A DNA stretch of 64,000 bases from Eustoma russellianum (lineage: Eukaryota > Streptophyta > Magnoliopsida > Gentianales > Gentianaceae): NCBI GenBank assembly GCA_036186865.1, contig AP025066.1, positions 16,154,516-16,218,515 of the forward strand. The letters run 5' to 3'. Position numbers and translations under genes: made by a program. Shown piece after piece: positions 44,266 through 55,769 of this stretch. The notes under the pieces were generated by a model. It searched no databases. It had not been told where the DNA came from and saw only the letters and a program-made list of their open reading frames with translations. Each line of letters starts with the position of its first letter. Position 1 is the stretch's first letter.

Positions 44266-44597
44266 TATTTGATTTACAACGATTATTATCATTGTAATAG
44301 TGATTTACAACGATTAATTCTCCAATATATTGTGACATATGCTAGCATGTGTCTTATCAAAAATGAAATAGTACATACAGACATGCATGTACATAGATAC
44401 ATATATATACACACACAGATATCCATTTTGATGGCGACCCTTAGAGAAATGTAATTTACAAGTTAATGAGTTGATCATTCTTTTTTCATTCTTGTTACTC
44501 ATTAATCATCGATAATTTTTGATAAAGTGTAAGTTGGCAAGGCGTTGCTTTAAATTATATGCCGCTAGGTTTACATTCATCATACATACATGGAAAC
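44266..44597. other. Host arm 2, upstream flank of copia-4
   Basis: Contains TACAACGATTAATTCTCCAA and TATCAAAAATGAAATAGTAC, shared with 27900-28100 of arm 1. No gene is seen. Confidence 0.65.
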
Positions 44598-45192
44598 TGT
44601 GAAAATTCAAGATACAAAACAATCGAGGTTTACAGCTAGTACACAAGCTGCTGCACAATCAACTAATCACAATTTTGAATTTACGATCAATTGATTAGAA
44701 AATGAAATAGATCGCATGAGAGAAGAGGAATACACAAGAGAGAGCGCAAAGAGGGAGAGAAAGATCAGAATAACCGTTCAAGAATCTGGACTTCTTTACC
44801 GCATTACGTCGAACGAACTTATACAAGGAAAGAGAAGGATTTAACAAAATACACGTGAAATTACAAGAAAGTCCCTACTAACTAACTGCAGCACAATACA
44901 AGTCATAAGGGTAAAAATGTAATTCCACTCTTATTTCAATCTTTCCCGCCTGCTATCTTCCTCCTCCAGCCTTCTTCTACTCCAACATGTTTCTTCCTCA
45001 ATTCTTCACGTGATCTTCACCTTAAGATGCTTAAAGTTCAACGCAACCAGCGCACACCGTGGATTAAACATCTCATTTAACGATCCAGATGATCTTCCTC
45101 TGGGATTACTGCATTCTCGCTCATTACTGTCCAGGTCTTTCACCCAGCTGCCATCTTGTCCTCCATTGATCGAACTGCTCATATCTTCAACA
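44598..45192 (-). repeat. 3' LTR of copia-4 (595 bp)
   Basis: TGTGAAAATTCAAG to ATATCTTCAACA in plus coordinates. The inner side abuts the C-rich CCCCCCTC (minus-strand polypurine tract, 45193-45200). Confidence 0.9.
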
Positions 45193-45252
45193 CCCCCCTC
45201 AAACCTTGCTTTCTATAGATGTTATGCACTCTAAGTCTTCTTAATAGCTAAT

Positions 45253-46660
45253 TCAAACGTCTACTATCCAAGGCTTTGGTAAACAAGTCATCAATTTAAC
45301 TACTTTATTATGAACCTTGTCTCTTACAATATGGCAATCAATCTCAATGCGTTTTGTGCGCTCATGAAAGACTGGATTCTCAGCAATATACAGAGCACTT
45401 TTACTGTCACAAAACATCTCAACAGGTTCCTGATTCCTAAGCCCCAAATCATTGCTCAAATAAAGTAACCATTGAATCTCACATACAGCTGATACCGCAA
45501 CTCTGTACTCCGCTTCTGCTGAAGACCGTGAAACTGTGGTTTGCTTCTTTGCTTTCCAAGAAACCAGAGCTTCTCCTAAAAACACACAATATCTGGATAC
45601 AGATCTCCTAGTTTCATTACACCCAGCCCAATCAGAATCCACAAATGCTCTCAACTTCATATCACCTGTACTGGGCAGCAAGAGTCCCTGACCAATGGTA
45701 CCCTTAAGATATCTTAGGATCCTATGGGCAGCCTTCAAATGATTAACCGTGGGGATATCCAAGAATTGACTTAGTTGTTGCACACTAAATGAAATATCAG
45801 GCCTAGTAATGGTGAGGCATATTAACTTTCTTATAAGTCTTCTGTAGGCAAAAGTATCTTCAAATGGCTCAGAGTCGTTGTGGACTAACTTCAAGTGAAT
45901 CTCCATTGGACTGACAGATGGCTTGCATTCCAAAAACCCAAACTCTTCCAGTAACTCCAATGTATACATTCTTTGGTCGATCAGCAGACCCTTTTGTGAT
46001 CTTGCAACCTCTATACCCAGGAAGAATTTTAAGTCACCAAGATTCTTTATCAAAAACTCCTTGTACAAAGCCTCCTTAATCTACTCAATTGCCTGCAGAT
46101 CATCACAGGCTAATATCAGATCATCCACATACACCAAAAGTACTAATAACGAGCCTTTGGTCCTTTTTGTGAATAAGGTGTAGTCATTTCTAGATTGTGA
46201 GAAGCCCATTGAGATCAGAAAGGCTGTCAACTTAGCATTCCATTCTCTACTGGTATGCTTCAATCCATAGAGAGACTTCTCTAACTTGCAGACCAATCCT
46301 TCCTGTAAATACCTCAATCCTTCAGGTGGAACCATATATATCTCTTCACGCAGTTCACCGTGGAAAAATGCATTGTTCATGTCCAGCTAATGTACATGCC
46401 ATTTCTGTCTAGCTGCTATGACCAACAACATTCTCATAGTACTCATCTTTGCCACTCGTGAGAATGTATCTTGGTAATTCACCCCCAGCTGCTGTGTATA
46501 GCCCTTAACAACCAGCCTTACTTTAAACCTCTCCACTGAGCCATCAGCTTTTTGCTTTATTTTATATACCCACTTACAGCCAATGGCCTTCTTTGCTTGT
46601 GGTAATGCTGTTAGTGTCCATGTTTTGTTATCTGGTAATACGGTTATCTCAGCCTCCATA
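45253..46660 (-). pseudogene. Copia-4 reverse transcriptase and RNase H
   Basis: RT pieces are KKAIGCKWVYKIKQKADGSV and LVVKGYTQQLGVNYQDTFSR (46659-46387), then MNNAFFHGELREEIYMVPPE, CKLEKSLYGLKHTSREWNAK and the catalytic LVYVDDLILA (46380-46081). A stop at about 46083 separates the next frame (46068-45253), with NLGDLKFFLGIEVARSQKGL, the RNase H blocks AFVDSDWAGCNETRRSVSRY and SSAEAEYRVAVSAVCEIQWL, and a truncated C-terminus. Confidence 0.9.
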
Positions 46661-47093
46661 GCCTTTTGCCATTTAACAGAGCCAGCTGCTTCTGCATAAG
46701 TTTTGTGCTCTGTACATACACTAATGTTTAAAACATATGCTTTGAATGTTGGTGGTAGCAGATGAAAGGTGAAGTATTTGTGTAGAGAGTGTGGGGATGT
46801 GTGGCAGGAGTAATTTGTGCGTTGAGGTAGGAAGATGACTTAATTAAGGCTGGCATTGTTCTTGGCTGGTTTGTCACCTGACTGTAGTAATATTTTTGTA
46901 GATAATAAGGAAGCTGTTTGGTTCTATGAGGTATTGTAATAGGAAGTTGTATATCAATAGAGCTGATGGGAATGGAAATTGGTGCATTATGATAAGGGCT
47001 GTTGCTTATTTCAGTTTGTGAAGAGATGTGTTGCTCTAGGAAAGATGAATGACTGATGGGACAGATGGAAGAATTGTTGAGAGAATGGAAAGT

Positions 47094-48080
47094 TTAGTTA
47101 TTTGAAGATAGTTGGATTGGTTGATGAGATGGTTGATCAGATTGTTTAGGTTGAGAGGATTGTGTTTGGTCAGATTGGTTAGGTTGAGAGAGAGAATGAG
47201 AAGTGATAAGATGGTTGATCAGATTGTTTAGGTTGAGAGGATTGTGTTTGGCCAGATTGGTTAGGTTGAGAGGATTATGTTGAGTGGTGTGCCCCCTTAG
47301 ATGTGGCAGTGGGTATGAGATAGAAGTCAGTGCCACAGCTGGTTACTGGAGACTGATGAGGAGATGGTGGAGAAGAAGAATGAAGAGATAAGGTATGTGG
47401 TGTATCCAAAGAGAAGGGAAAACTTTACTCGTTAAAAACAACATCCCTGGAGATTAACACATCTTTGAAAGCCAAGTCTTGAAGAATGTGGCCTTTAGCA
47501 TTGTGAGACAATCCCAAAAAAATGTTTTTCCTTGCTCTAGGACTAAGCTTATCTTTTGAGGGTGCAGTGATGGTGGCATAACAGAGACAGCCAAATACTT
47601 TGAGTGTATTGTATGAAGGGGCAGTATTATAGAGTATTTCATAGGGTGTTTTGTGATTCAGTATGTGAGTAGGGGTGATGTTTATCAAATACATAGCATG
47701 TTGTACACAGAAGCCCTAATAAGAGGTGGGAATTTGAGATTGAAGCTTAAGAGCCCTGGTTACATTCATTATATGTTGATGTTTCCTCTCAACAATTCCA
47801 TCTTGTTGAGGTGTGTACATGCAACTTGTATGGTGTATGATTCTTTTAAAAGAAAAGAATGAATCCATTTTGAACTCAAGGCCATTGTCAGTTTTAATCG
47901 TTTATTTTGGTATTGAGTTGTGCATGTACAAAGTTCCACAAACTTTCAATAATACTTCTATTCTCTGATTTTTCCTTCATCAAGTATATCCAGCAGTACC
48001 TACTATGGTCATCTACTATAGAAAGGAAATAACGTTGCTGGTACATGGTGGGGTGTTTAGGAACCCCATATATCAATGTG
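47094..48080 (-). pseudogene. Copia-4 integrase and linker
   Basis: Minus frames include RYFLSIVDDHSRYCWIYLMK (48076-47894, first Asp block) and later HILNHKTPYEILYNTAPSYN with KVFGCLCYA and LSPRARKNIFLGLSH (47694-47425). Between them antisense DNA still encodes the PQQDGIVERKH-type Glu block (about 47830-47780). A Pro/Asn/Gln-rich linker with SQPNQSDQTQSSQPKQSDQP follows (47336-47094). Several frame changes are present. Confidence 0.8.
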
Positions 48081-48780
48081 AATAAGAGAAAAGGGAGAAT
48101 GAGTTACAGAATGGGATATAGGAAAGGGAAGTCTTTTTTGCTTTACTAGTGGACAGATGGTACGACTCAGAACTGAAGGTAGCATCTACCGAGGAATCAA
48201 TTTTGTTGATCTCCTTCATTCTTGATGATGCTTGATGCCCAAGCCTCGAGTGCCAAAGAAAAGATGTAGGAGTGGATATTGCAAATGCTTGCCAGGATTT
48301 GGATAAAGGAACATTATTCAGTGACTGATCAAGTAGATGATATAGGCCCTGAAACACTTTAACTGAACCAATCATCTTCTTGTTCACATGATCCTGAATA
48401 TAACACATGTTGAAGTGAAATGATAAGTCAATATCACCAGCCATAGTGAGTTTGCTAAGTGATAGAAGGTTAAAGGTAAAAGAAGGTATATGTAAGACAT
48501 TATGCAGTCTGAGTTTGGGAAAGACACCCACTGTCCCAATGTGATTGACAGTGATTGACTGATTATTAGGCAATTTAATAGACATGTCAATTACAGGCTG
48601 ATAGGATTCAAAGAGGGAAAGGGAATGACAGATATGATCTGTAGCACCAGAATCCAAAATCCACATGTTAGAAATATTAGGCATTACATTACCTTTCCAC
48701 TTACCAGAGTCATTGACTTGTTGAGCTGACAACACAGTATGATGATTCTTTGTCATCTCTGCAGCACTTGGACTCATCAA
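48073..48780 (-). pseudogene. Copia-4 protease and integrase zinc-finger start
   Basis: The aspartic protease active site WILDSGATDHICHS is intact, followed by LPNNQSITVNHIGTVGVF and VLHIPSFTFNLLSLSKL, the usual copia order. FLWHSRLGHQASSRMKEIN is the first half of the integrase zinc finger. The frame drifts after about 48140 and ends at 48073. Confidence 0.85.
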
Positions 48781-48870
48781 AATTCCTCTGTCCTTGTGCT
48801 CTTGTAACAGTTAATCAATTGCATATACAGCTCTTGGATCAAAGAAGGAGGTACACAATCAACTAATCAT

Positions 48871-48882
48871 GCTATGATACCA
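48871..48882 (-). other. Primer binding site of copia-4
   Basis: The minus strand reads TGGTATCATAGC directly after the 5' LTR, a one-base variant of the initiator tRNA-Met complement. Confidence 0.8.
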
Positions 48883-49474
48883 TGTGAAAATTCAAGATAC
48901 AAAACAATCGAGGTTTATAGCTAGATGTACAAGCTACTGCACAATCAACTAATCACAACTTTGAATTAATGATCAATTGATCAGAAAACGAAATAGATCG
49001 CATGAGAGAAGAGGAATACACAAGATAGAGCACAAAAAGGGAGAGAATGATCAGAATAACCGCTCAAGAATATGCACTTCTTCATTGCATTACGTCGAAC
49101 AAACTTATACAAGGAAGGAGAAGGATTTAACAGAATACACGTGAAATTACAAGAAAGTCCCTACTAACTAACTGCAGTACAATACAAGTCATAAGGGTAA
49201 AAACGTAATTCCACTCTTATTTCAATCTTTCCTGCATGCTATCTTCCTCCTCCAGCCTTCTTCTGCTCCAACACGTTTTCTTCCTCAATTCATCACGTGA
49301 TCTTCACCTTAAAATGCTTAAAGTTCAACGCAACCAGCGCACAACGTGGATTAAACCTCTAATTAAACGATCCAGATTATCTTCCTCTTGGATTACTGTG
49401 TTCTCATTACTGTCCAGGTCTTTCACCAGCTATCAGCTTGTCCTCCATTGATCAAACTGCTCATATCTTCAATA
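48883..49474 (-). repeat. 5' LTR of copia-4 (592 bp)
   Basis: Matches 44598-45192. In plus coordinates it ends CTTCAATA, so the terminal dinucleotide is mutated. Confidence 0.9.
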
Positions 49475-50038
49475 GAAACTGCAAGTAAATGGAGTTGGGG
49501 GCCGGGGAGTGACCAGGGAGAATGACTAAATCCGAGACATAAAAAAAAAAAAAAGCAATTCTAAGATTAGGCGATCTTTTAATTCAGAAATTTTACTACT
49601 TTGAAATTGTTACTAGAAGTAAAGAACACACTTCTTTGATTATGGAATATGATAGAATAAAGCAAAATAATTATTAAATTGACTACACTCCTTATATTAT
49701 AAAGTAGGAGTTGATCGACACAGCTTGACGCAATTTATTTTCATTATGGTCGGAAAACAAAACTATGCATGTTTCAAATACATGAGTATAGTTGCGTACA
49801 TCCGACCTCCATATCCTGCCATAATCAGAAGCTTAAGACAATAGAGTAAATGTTATTGTTGTTACTACTTCGAAATTATAATCGTTTTGAAACATAAGGA
49901 AACCGTGATGCCGCTCAGCAGGGATATCTTTGCTACCAAGGAATCATCCAAATAAGTAACAATTAGTGAAGTCAAAGGAAAAATGAAAAAGAGAAACTGT
50001 CGCCTGTAGCCGGCTGAGCAACTCGTTCCAAATCGGAG
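49475..50038. other. Host arm 2 upstream of peptide gene copy 2
   Basis: GAAACTGCAAGTAAATGGAG continues the arm homology with 28218 onward. About 330 bp (49545-49875) is specific to this arm and includes a SINE at 49729-49866. The promoter-proximal part matches 28290-28445. Confidence 0.7.
49729..49866 (+). repeat. SINE with (TTG)n-type tail
   Basis: CGCAATTTATTTTCATTATG, then ATGAGTATAGTTGCGTACAT, and an ATGTTATTGTTGTT end: the same family as 5551-5695 in the opposite orientation. Confidence 0.6.
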
Positions 50039-50044
50039 TATAAA
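50039..50044 (+). promoter_or_regulatory. TATA box of peptide gene copy 2
   Basis: TATAAA lies 76 bp upstream of the ATG, with conserved sequence around it in copy 1. Confidence 0.6.
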
Positions 50045-50114
50045 TTCGTGCGTGGAGATTGAAGGATTTTGCCTCAGAGAAAAATCTCCAGAACTGAAAA
50101 CATTATAGCTTATA

Positions 50115-50830
50115 ATGGCAGCGAAAACGTTGTTGGTCGGGGTGGTGGTTGCATGTGTGATTGCTGGGCTGGCCGTTGCCAAGGAAACTGCGGTCGGAAA
50201 AGAAAATGGTTCGGATATGCCTTCTGATACCAATCACTACTCGGCTACCGGAAAAGAACACACCCTTGGTGAATCCAGAGGTGATCATCTTCAAATTATT
50301 ATGTCTACCTTACCATCATTAGTTTTGTTTTTTTTTTCCTTTAATTGAAATATGCATCCCCCTACAATATTTAAGATCCATAAATTTACTCCACAATGAT
50401 TTCTTGGAGTGAAAGGAGAACCCTGGTTTCCATGAAAACGCCACCTGAACATCAGACAAAAGTCGGACATCAAGGCCCTCCTCATATATAGGTGGTCTAA
50501 TTCATCCCTCTTGTCCTTATTTCCCCCCTCGCAGGTAAGTTCACATATCCCACATACTTGAACAAAATTATTGTGATTTGAAGAATTATGATACATTACT
50601 TGGAACAGTACGCAGATGAAAAGTGGGCTAATGTTTTGCTGTTAGATGCCACTTCCAAGGTTGGCCACGAGGAAAAAAGTGGAGCTGAGGGTTCGAAAGC
50701 GCTTTCCATTTCAATCAGAAAGTTGCTGCAATATGATTGTGAAAAATTCCCATGCAGTATGGATGACCTTAGATGTCCGCCTGGATGCTGGTGTGCAGAA
50801 TTTTCCTTTAATACATGTGATATACTATAA
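50115..50830 (+). CDS. Putative secreted six-cysteine (knottin-like) peptide, copy 2
   Basis: Exon 1 (50115-50280) encodes MAAKTLLVGVVVACVIAG and LAVAKETAVGKEN, a signal peptide and start of a pro-segment, to LGESR before a GTGATC donor at 50281. The last coding part (about 50588-50830) encodes LLQYDCEKFPCSMDDLRC followed by PPGCWCAEFSFNTCDIL with the same C-x4-C-x6-C-x3-C-x1-C-x7-C spacing as copy 1. All six cysteines and the PPGCWC core are conserved, while flanking residues vary, which suggests past selection on the peptide. A 43-bp middle exon ending at CTCGCAG/GTAAGT (about 50491-50533) would keep one frame in this copy, but this is only a model. Copy 2 lacks the intron insertion of copy 1 and is the better candidate for a working gene. 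Confidence 0.6.
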
Positions 50831-51168
50831 GAAGTGATACCAATCGCTGCTAAGTTCATATGGGCTGATTGTCGCTTTGAAATATCCATTAGAGTCGCGC
50901 GCGTAGAGATTTTTTGAAGGCTAGCTTTGGTTGTTACCTGAAATTGATTGGTCAATAAGAATGTGCCTCTATTTCTTTGTGATCTTAGATGTGTTAACAT
51001 TATGTAAATTATGTGGCGGATCGTTCTTTATAATCTTACATGTAACATGACGTTGAATAAATGCCTATTATTTTTATTAAGGATTTGATCATGGCAAGGC
51101 AAACAAGTAAATTTAGAATCATTCCTGCAGAAGCTTTTGAGTTACAAAGCCTCCCTTCATTTAGATTA
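50831..51168. other. 3' flank of peptide gene copy 2
   Basis: GATTGTCGCTTTGA and ATCCATTAGAGTCGC are shared with 29800-29920; homology ends by about 50985. A possible polyadenylation signal AATAAA is at 51056-51061. No further gene is seen. Confidence 0.6.
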
Positions 51169-51694
51169 TGTGGAGATTGAAAGAATTTAACTTTCATTCA
51201 AGTTATGCTTAAATTTACAAAGTTGCTTCCCTTTTATAGTGATCATTATACTCCTAATGGTTTTATATTTCCACTTGTGCAGTGGTTACTGTTCACCTAC
51301 AGTGTTTTCTAACGTCTACAAGGTGACGAATAGTTACCTGGTCTGCTCTGTCTTATGTACAGTAAAGATTCTAAATTACAACATTTACAAGACTAAGTAT
51401 GACATCTCGGCCTTAGTGTTATTGCCTGACTTGTGTTTCACCTCGGCACCTCGGCTCAACACATCTTCACGTTAGTTCTGCTTCGTTGCTCTTCTTCACC
51501 TCAGCTCGTCTATCTTCTTCAGTTCCGTACGGTCTTACTTTTTCTATCGTTTTCTCAGCTGCGCCATTCTTATATCAAGGTCAGCTCGGCTCACTAACTT
51601 TGTCACTCATCTTTTCCTCCATCACGACCATTACTTTGTTCAGGTCAGCCCATCTTGGCTGAACTCGGCAACCTCGGCTGGACTTGTTTCTACA
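51169..51694 (-). repeat. 3' LTR of copia-5 (about 526 bp)
   Basis: The minus strand starts TGTAGAAACAAGTCC right after GAGGAGGAG (polypurine tract, 51703-51695) and ends near TCCACA at 51169. It has repeated CCTCGGC/GCTCGGCT motifs. About 180 bp recur at 54832-55013. The left end is inferred from the TG/CA rule. Confidence 0.75.
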
Positions 51695-53660
51695 CTCCTC
51701 CTCAAGCTTAGTTGTATATATTCATACAACCAAGCTTGGACATTAAGTGTTGAAAAACATTTGTTGAAACTAGCTTTATAAGGATGTCTGGAATTTGATC
51801 TTTGGTGGGGATGTGTATTAGACTGGTTTCCTTCTATTTTTTCTCGTATAAAATGTCTGTCAATTTCTACGTGCTTTGGCTTATCATGCTTAACTGGGTT
51901 ATCTGCTACCTTATGGCAGAGACATTATCATAGAAGACTTTGATAGGTAATCATGCCTATACGGAGATCTTTGAGTACTCTTCTGATCTAAATGTCTTAA
52001 CAAATTCCTAGTGCAAGGGCCCTCAGCTCTGCTTCTGCACTGCTTCTGGACACAACTGATTGTTTCTTGCTCCACCAAGTAACTAAGTTCCCCCATAGGA
52101 AGGTTCCTTAGCCCATTGTTGATCTCATTTCCACCTTGGATCCAGCCCAGTTTGTATCTGTAATGACCTTTACACCTCGGTCTGCACTCTTTTTGAAACA
52201 CAGTCCTTCTCCTGGTGCATTCTTAAGATACCTGAGAATTCCTAAAGCAGCTTGGTTGTGTTCGTTAATAGGACTGTGCATAAATTGTGATACAAAACTT
52301 ATTCCATAACAAATATCAGGTCGAGTATGTGACAGATAGATTAATTTTTCAACTAGTTTCTGATAACTCATTTTATTAGTTGGGGTAGTGTCTCACTGAT
52401 CTTTAGGCTTATTTTCGGGCTCTACTGGTGTACTTGCTGGTCTGCATCCGAGCATACCAGTTTTCTTGAGAATGTCCAATATATATTTTCTCTGCAATGC
52501 ATACATCCCTTCTTTGTTACTAGCAATCTCAATTCCTAAAAAATATCATAGTTTACCTAGATCCTTCATCTCTAATTGTTGGGATAGTTTTGTTTGAATA
52601 CTATCTATGTCATGAGTATCATTTCCGGTTATTATGATATCATCTACATATACTATTGGGACAGTTAGCTCCCTCTAAGGTGAAATTCTAGTGAATATGG
52701 CTATGGTTGAATTCTAAGTCTGTTACTGTTTTAGTGAAGGTTTTAAACCATGTCCGAGGTGATTGTTTTAGCCCACACAGTAACTTTCTTAGCTTGCAGA
52801 CATGATTTTTATTAGTTTCATTATTGAATCCTAGTGGTATACACATATAAACTTCCTTGGCCAAGTCTCTGTTTAAAAATACATTTTTCACATCCAGTTA
52901 ATGCAACTCGTATTCAAGGTTAACGGCTATATAGAAAATGATTCTAATGGCATTTAGTTTAGAAACTCGTACGAATGTCTCTAAATGGTCTATTCCATAC
53001 GTTAATGTAAATCTTTGGCTACTAATCTTGCTTTATATTTATTCACAATTCCATCATTATTGTATTTAACTGTGAATATCAATCAACAACCTACTGGTTT
53101 TATTGTAGCCGAACCGGGAATTAGGTTCCAAGTTTTGATTTTTTCTAAGGCATTTATCTCTTCATGTATGACATTTCTCCATTCAGGTCGGCTAAGCGTT
53201 TCCTCTATATTTTTGGGTATGGTATTTTTATCAAGTGAGCATACAAATGTTTTAAAGCTTGGATTCAACTTACTATAGAATATAAACTATTCTATAGGAT
53301 ATTTGGTGCAAAAAGGGTTCTTAGTGCATCCTCGTTCTTAATGCTATTGGTCTGTCATCTGTTTGGGTCTCAGGCTCATATTCAGTAGTTTCTTCTAGAG
53401 CGTCCTCATCTTCTACAGTCAGTTGTATTTTTTCGGATGTATTAGGTCGGTTTTCACTTCTCAGAACTTCCTGATCATTTGATATCATAGGGAAGCTAGC
53501 TCCGGCCTAGGAGTTGGTCGTGCCGACCTGATGTCCTAAGTTGCTGAGCTATGGTGCACAACTCGGCTAAGCAGTCGAGCTTGGATGATTTTGTACTAGT
53601 GGTCTAGACAGAGTTTCATTATACTTTCTATAGGTTCCTCATCTTCATTTTGCCTTAATT
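51695..53660 (-). pseudogene. Copia-5 reverse transcriptase and RNase H
   Basis: RT start SRPEWRNVIHEEINALEKIK and TWNLIPGSATIKPVGC (53268-53083), RT middle MKNVFLNRDLAKEVYMCIPL and LCGLKQSPRTWF (52891-52688), the YVDD block antisense near 52650, and RNase H with LIYLSHTRPDICYGISFVSQ and VITDTNWAG (52371-52108). Stops and frameshifts separate all pieces. Confidence 0.85.
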
Positions 53661-54831
53661 CTTCTGTTTCTCTAATTGATCTGTAAAATGCATGTTTTTC
53701 GACAAATGTAACGTCAAGCGTNNNNNNNNNNNNNNNNNNNNNNNNNNNNNNNNNNNNNNNNNNNNNNNNNNNNNNNNNNNNNNNNNNNNNNNNNNNNNNN
53801 NNNNNNNNNNNNNNNNNNNNNNNNNNNNNNNNNNNNNNNNNNNNNNNNNNNNNNNNNNNNNNNNNNNNNNNNNNNNNNNNNNNNNNNNNNNNNNNNNNNN
53901 NNNNNNNNNNNNNNNNNNNNNNNNNNNNNNNNNNNNNNNNNNNNNNNNNNNNNNNNNNNNNNNNNNNNNNNNNNNNNNNNNNNNNNNNNNNNNNNNNNNN
54001 NNNNNNNNNNNNNNNNNNNNNNNNNNNNNNNNNNNNNNNNNNNNNNNNNNNNNNNNNNNNNNNNNNNNNNNNNNNNNNNNNNNNNNNNNNNNNNNNNNNN
54101 NNNNNNNNNNNNNNNNNNNNNNNNNNNNNNNNNNNNNNNNNNNNNNNNNNNNNNNNNNNNNNNNNNNNNNNNNNNNNNNNNNNNNNNNNNNNNNNNNNNN
54201 NNNNNNNNNNNNNNNNNNNNNNNNNNNNNNNNNNNNNNNNNNNNNNNNNNNNNNNNNNNNNNNNNNNNNNNNNNNNNNNNNNNNNNNNNNNNNNNNNNNN
54301 NNNNNNNNNNNNNNNNNNNNNNNNNNNNNNNNNNNNNNNNNNNNNNNNNNNNNNNNNNNNNNNNNNNNNNNNNNNNNNNNNNNNNNNNNNNNNNNNNNNN
54401 NNNNNNNNNNNNNNNNNNNNNNNNNNNNNNNNNNNNNNNNNNNNNNNNNNNNNNNNNNNNNNNNNNNNNNNNNNNNNNNNNNNNNNNNNNNNNNNNNNNN
54501 NNNNNNNNNNNNNNNNNNNNNNNNNNNNNNNNNNNNNNNNNNNNNNNNNNNNNNNNNNNNNNNNNNNNNNNNNNNNNNNNNNNNNNNNNNNNNNNNNNNN
54601 NNNNNNNNNNNNNNNNNNNNNNNNNNNNNNNNNNNNNNNNNNNNNNNNNNNNNNNNNNNNNNNNNNNNNNNNNNNNNNNNNNNNNNNNNGTCAAGCGTTA
54701 CAAACATTCTTCTATTTGCTGGGCAGTAACACTTGTATCCTTTCTGTAAGTTAGAGTATCCTAAGAAAATGCACTTGATAGATCTTGGATCTAGTTTTCT
54801 TCTCAAGCTGGGCTGAATGTGTACATGGGCT
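53661..54831 (-). pseudogene. Copia-5 integrase C-terminal part with a scaffold gap
   Basis: RRKLDPRSIKCIFLGYSNLQ and KGYKCYCPANRRMFVTLD (54806-54690) are the end of a copia integrase; after the gap the frame resumes with a TLDVTF-like sequence (53721 downward). The 968 Ns (53722-54689) interrupt one continuous codon series. Upstream of about 54831 the integrase core, protease, gag and PBS are missing and LTR DNA follows directly, so the 5' half is deleted. Confidence 0.8.
53722..54689. other. Assembly gap (968 N), probably artefactual
   Basis: Both edges carry GTCAAGCGT (53713-53721 and 54690-54698), and the copia integrase reading frame needs only one copy of it with nothing between. The real distance is probably zero. 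Confidence 0.8.
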
Positions 54832-55013
54832 TCTCTTTTATAGGGATCATTCTACTCCTAACGCTTTATGTTTCCACTTGTGCAGTGGTTACTATTCAGC
54901 TATCGTCTATAAGGTGACGACTAGTTACCTGGTCTACTCTGCCTTATATACAGTAAAGGTTTTAAATTACAATATTTACAAGACTAAGTATGACAGCTCG
55001 GCCTTAGCGTTGC
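54832..55013 (-). repeat. 5' LTR fragment of copia-5
   Basis: It matches 51226-51411 (CTTTTATAGGGATCATTCTAC, then GTGCAGTGGTTACT). The inner end is deleted and the outer part is cut at 55013 by gypsy-B. Confidence 0.85.
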
Positions 55014-55769
55014 AGTAGCGCCCCAGCCCGACACTGTCATCGGAACCAGTGCACCCGCCGTAGTCTACTATGAGAACTACAAAGCGTCAAAGCGGATCAA
55101 GCATACATCATCTATGACGTAAGATAAATCAGCGGAAATGTTGTTAAATTTAAAACTTCATCGTCATTAATACAACCAGAAAATGCAACGGAATTAAAAG
55201 GTGTTTGTTCATCTGGCTAACATAAGTTTCAGAACAACATAATAACATTGAGTTTCCAACTTAAAGAAGATAGTCCAGCATCTATCTATTCCCATGTCCG
55301 TCATCCCATTGAGCCCACTCGCCATCGTCTTCGATAAATATCATCTCATATTCCGGCTCACCTGAAAAGGAATAGAGTATCTGTTCTTAGCGAAATTATC
55401 GCCAGCAAGTAACCGTCTATACACCTTACGGGATCACACACGACGAGTCACCAGTGTATAAATCATTGCCCAAAATAAGGTGCTCGGGTTAGCAAATAGC
55501 ATCTTAATAGGAATTCCTAAAACAGGTAAAGCACATAAATGATACACGGATACGAGAACAAACATGTACTAAAACAACATATCACATAAGCAAGTCATAA
55601 GCTAGCCACGTTTCTTGCATATCAAGTCTTACGCTTCGTGTATCATGATGCATGTACTTCTTTAAAATCACACACAACACCCATGCATGTCTTCTTTCAT
55701 AAACATGTCATGCGTGTCATTCACAAAATATTTCATCACACTTCATATCATATTCTTCGCGTAGCAGAG

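Larger units (their letters stand above)
44598..49474 (-). mobile_element. Copia-4: Ty1/copia element, 4877 bp, gag-deleted
   Basis: LTRs are 44598-45192 and 48883-49474, with a perfect target duplication GAAAC (44593-44597 and 49475-49479). Arm 1 has the intact site at about 28216-28225. The outer LTR end on the right reads TA where CA is expected. LTR divergence is roughly 7-8% by eye. Only ~190 bp separate the PBS from protease, so gag is largely deleted. Confidence 0.9.

Noticed and set aside
53655..54806. Long 383-, 345- and 326-residue frames across the gap
   Set aside because: They consist almost entirely of undetermined bases.
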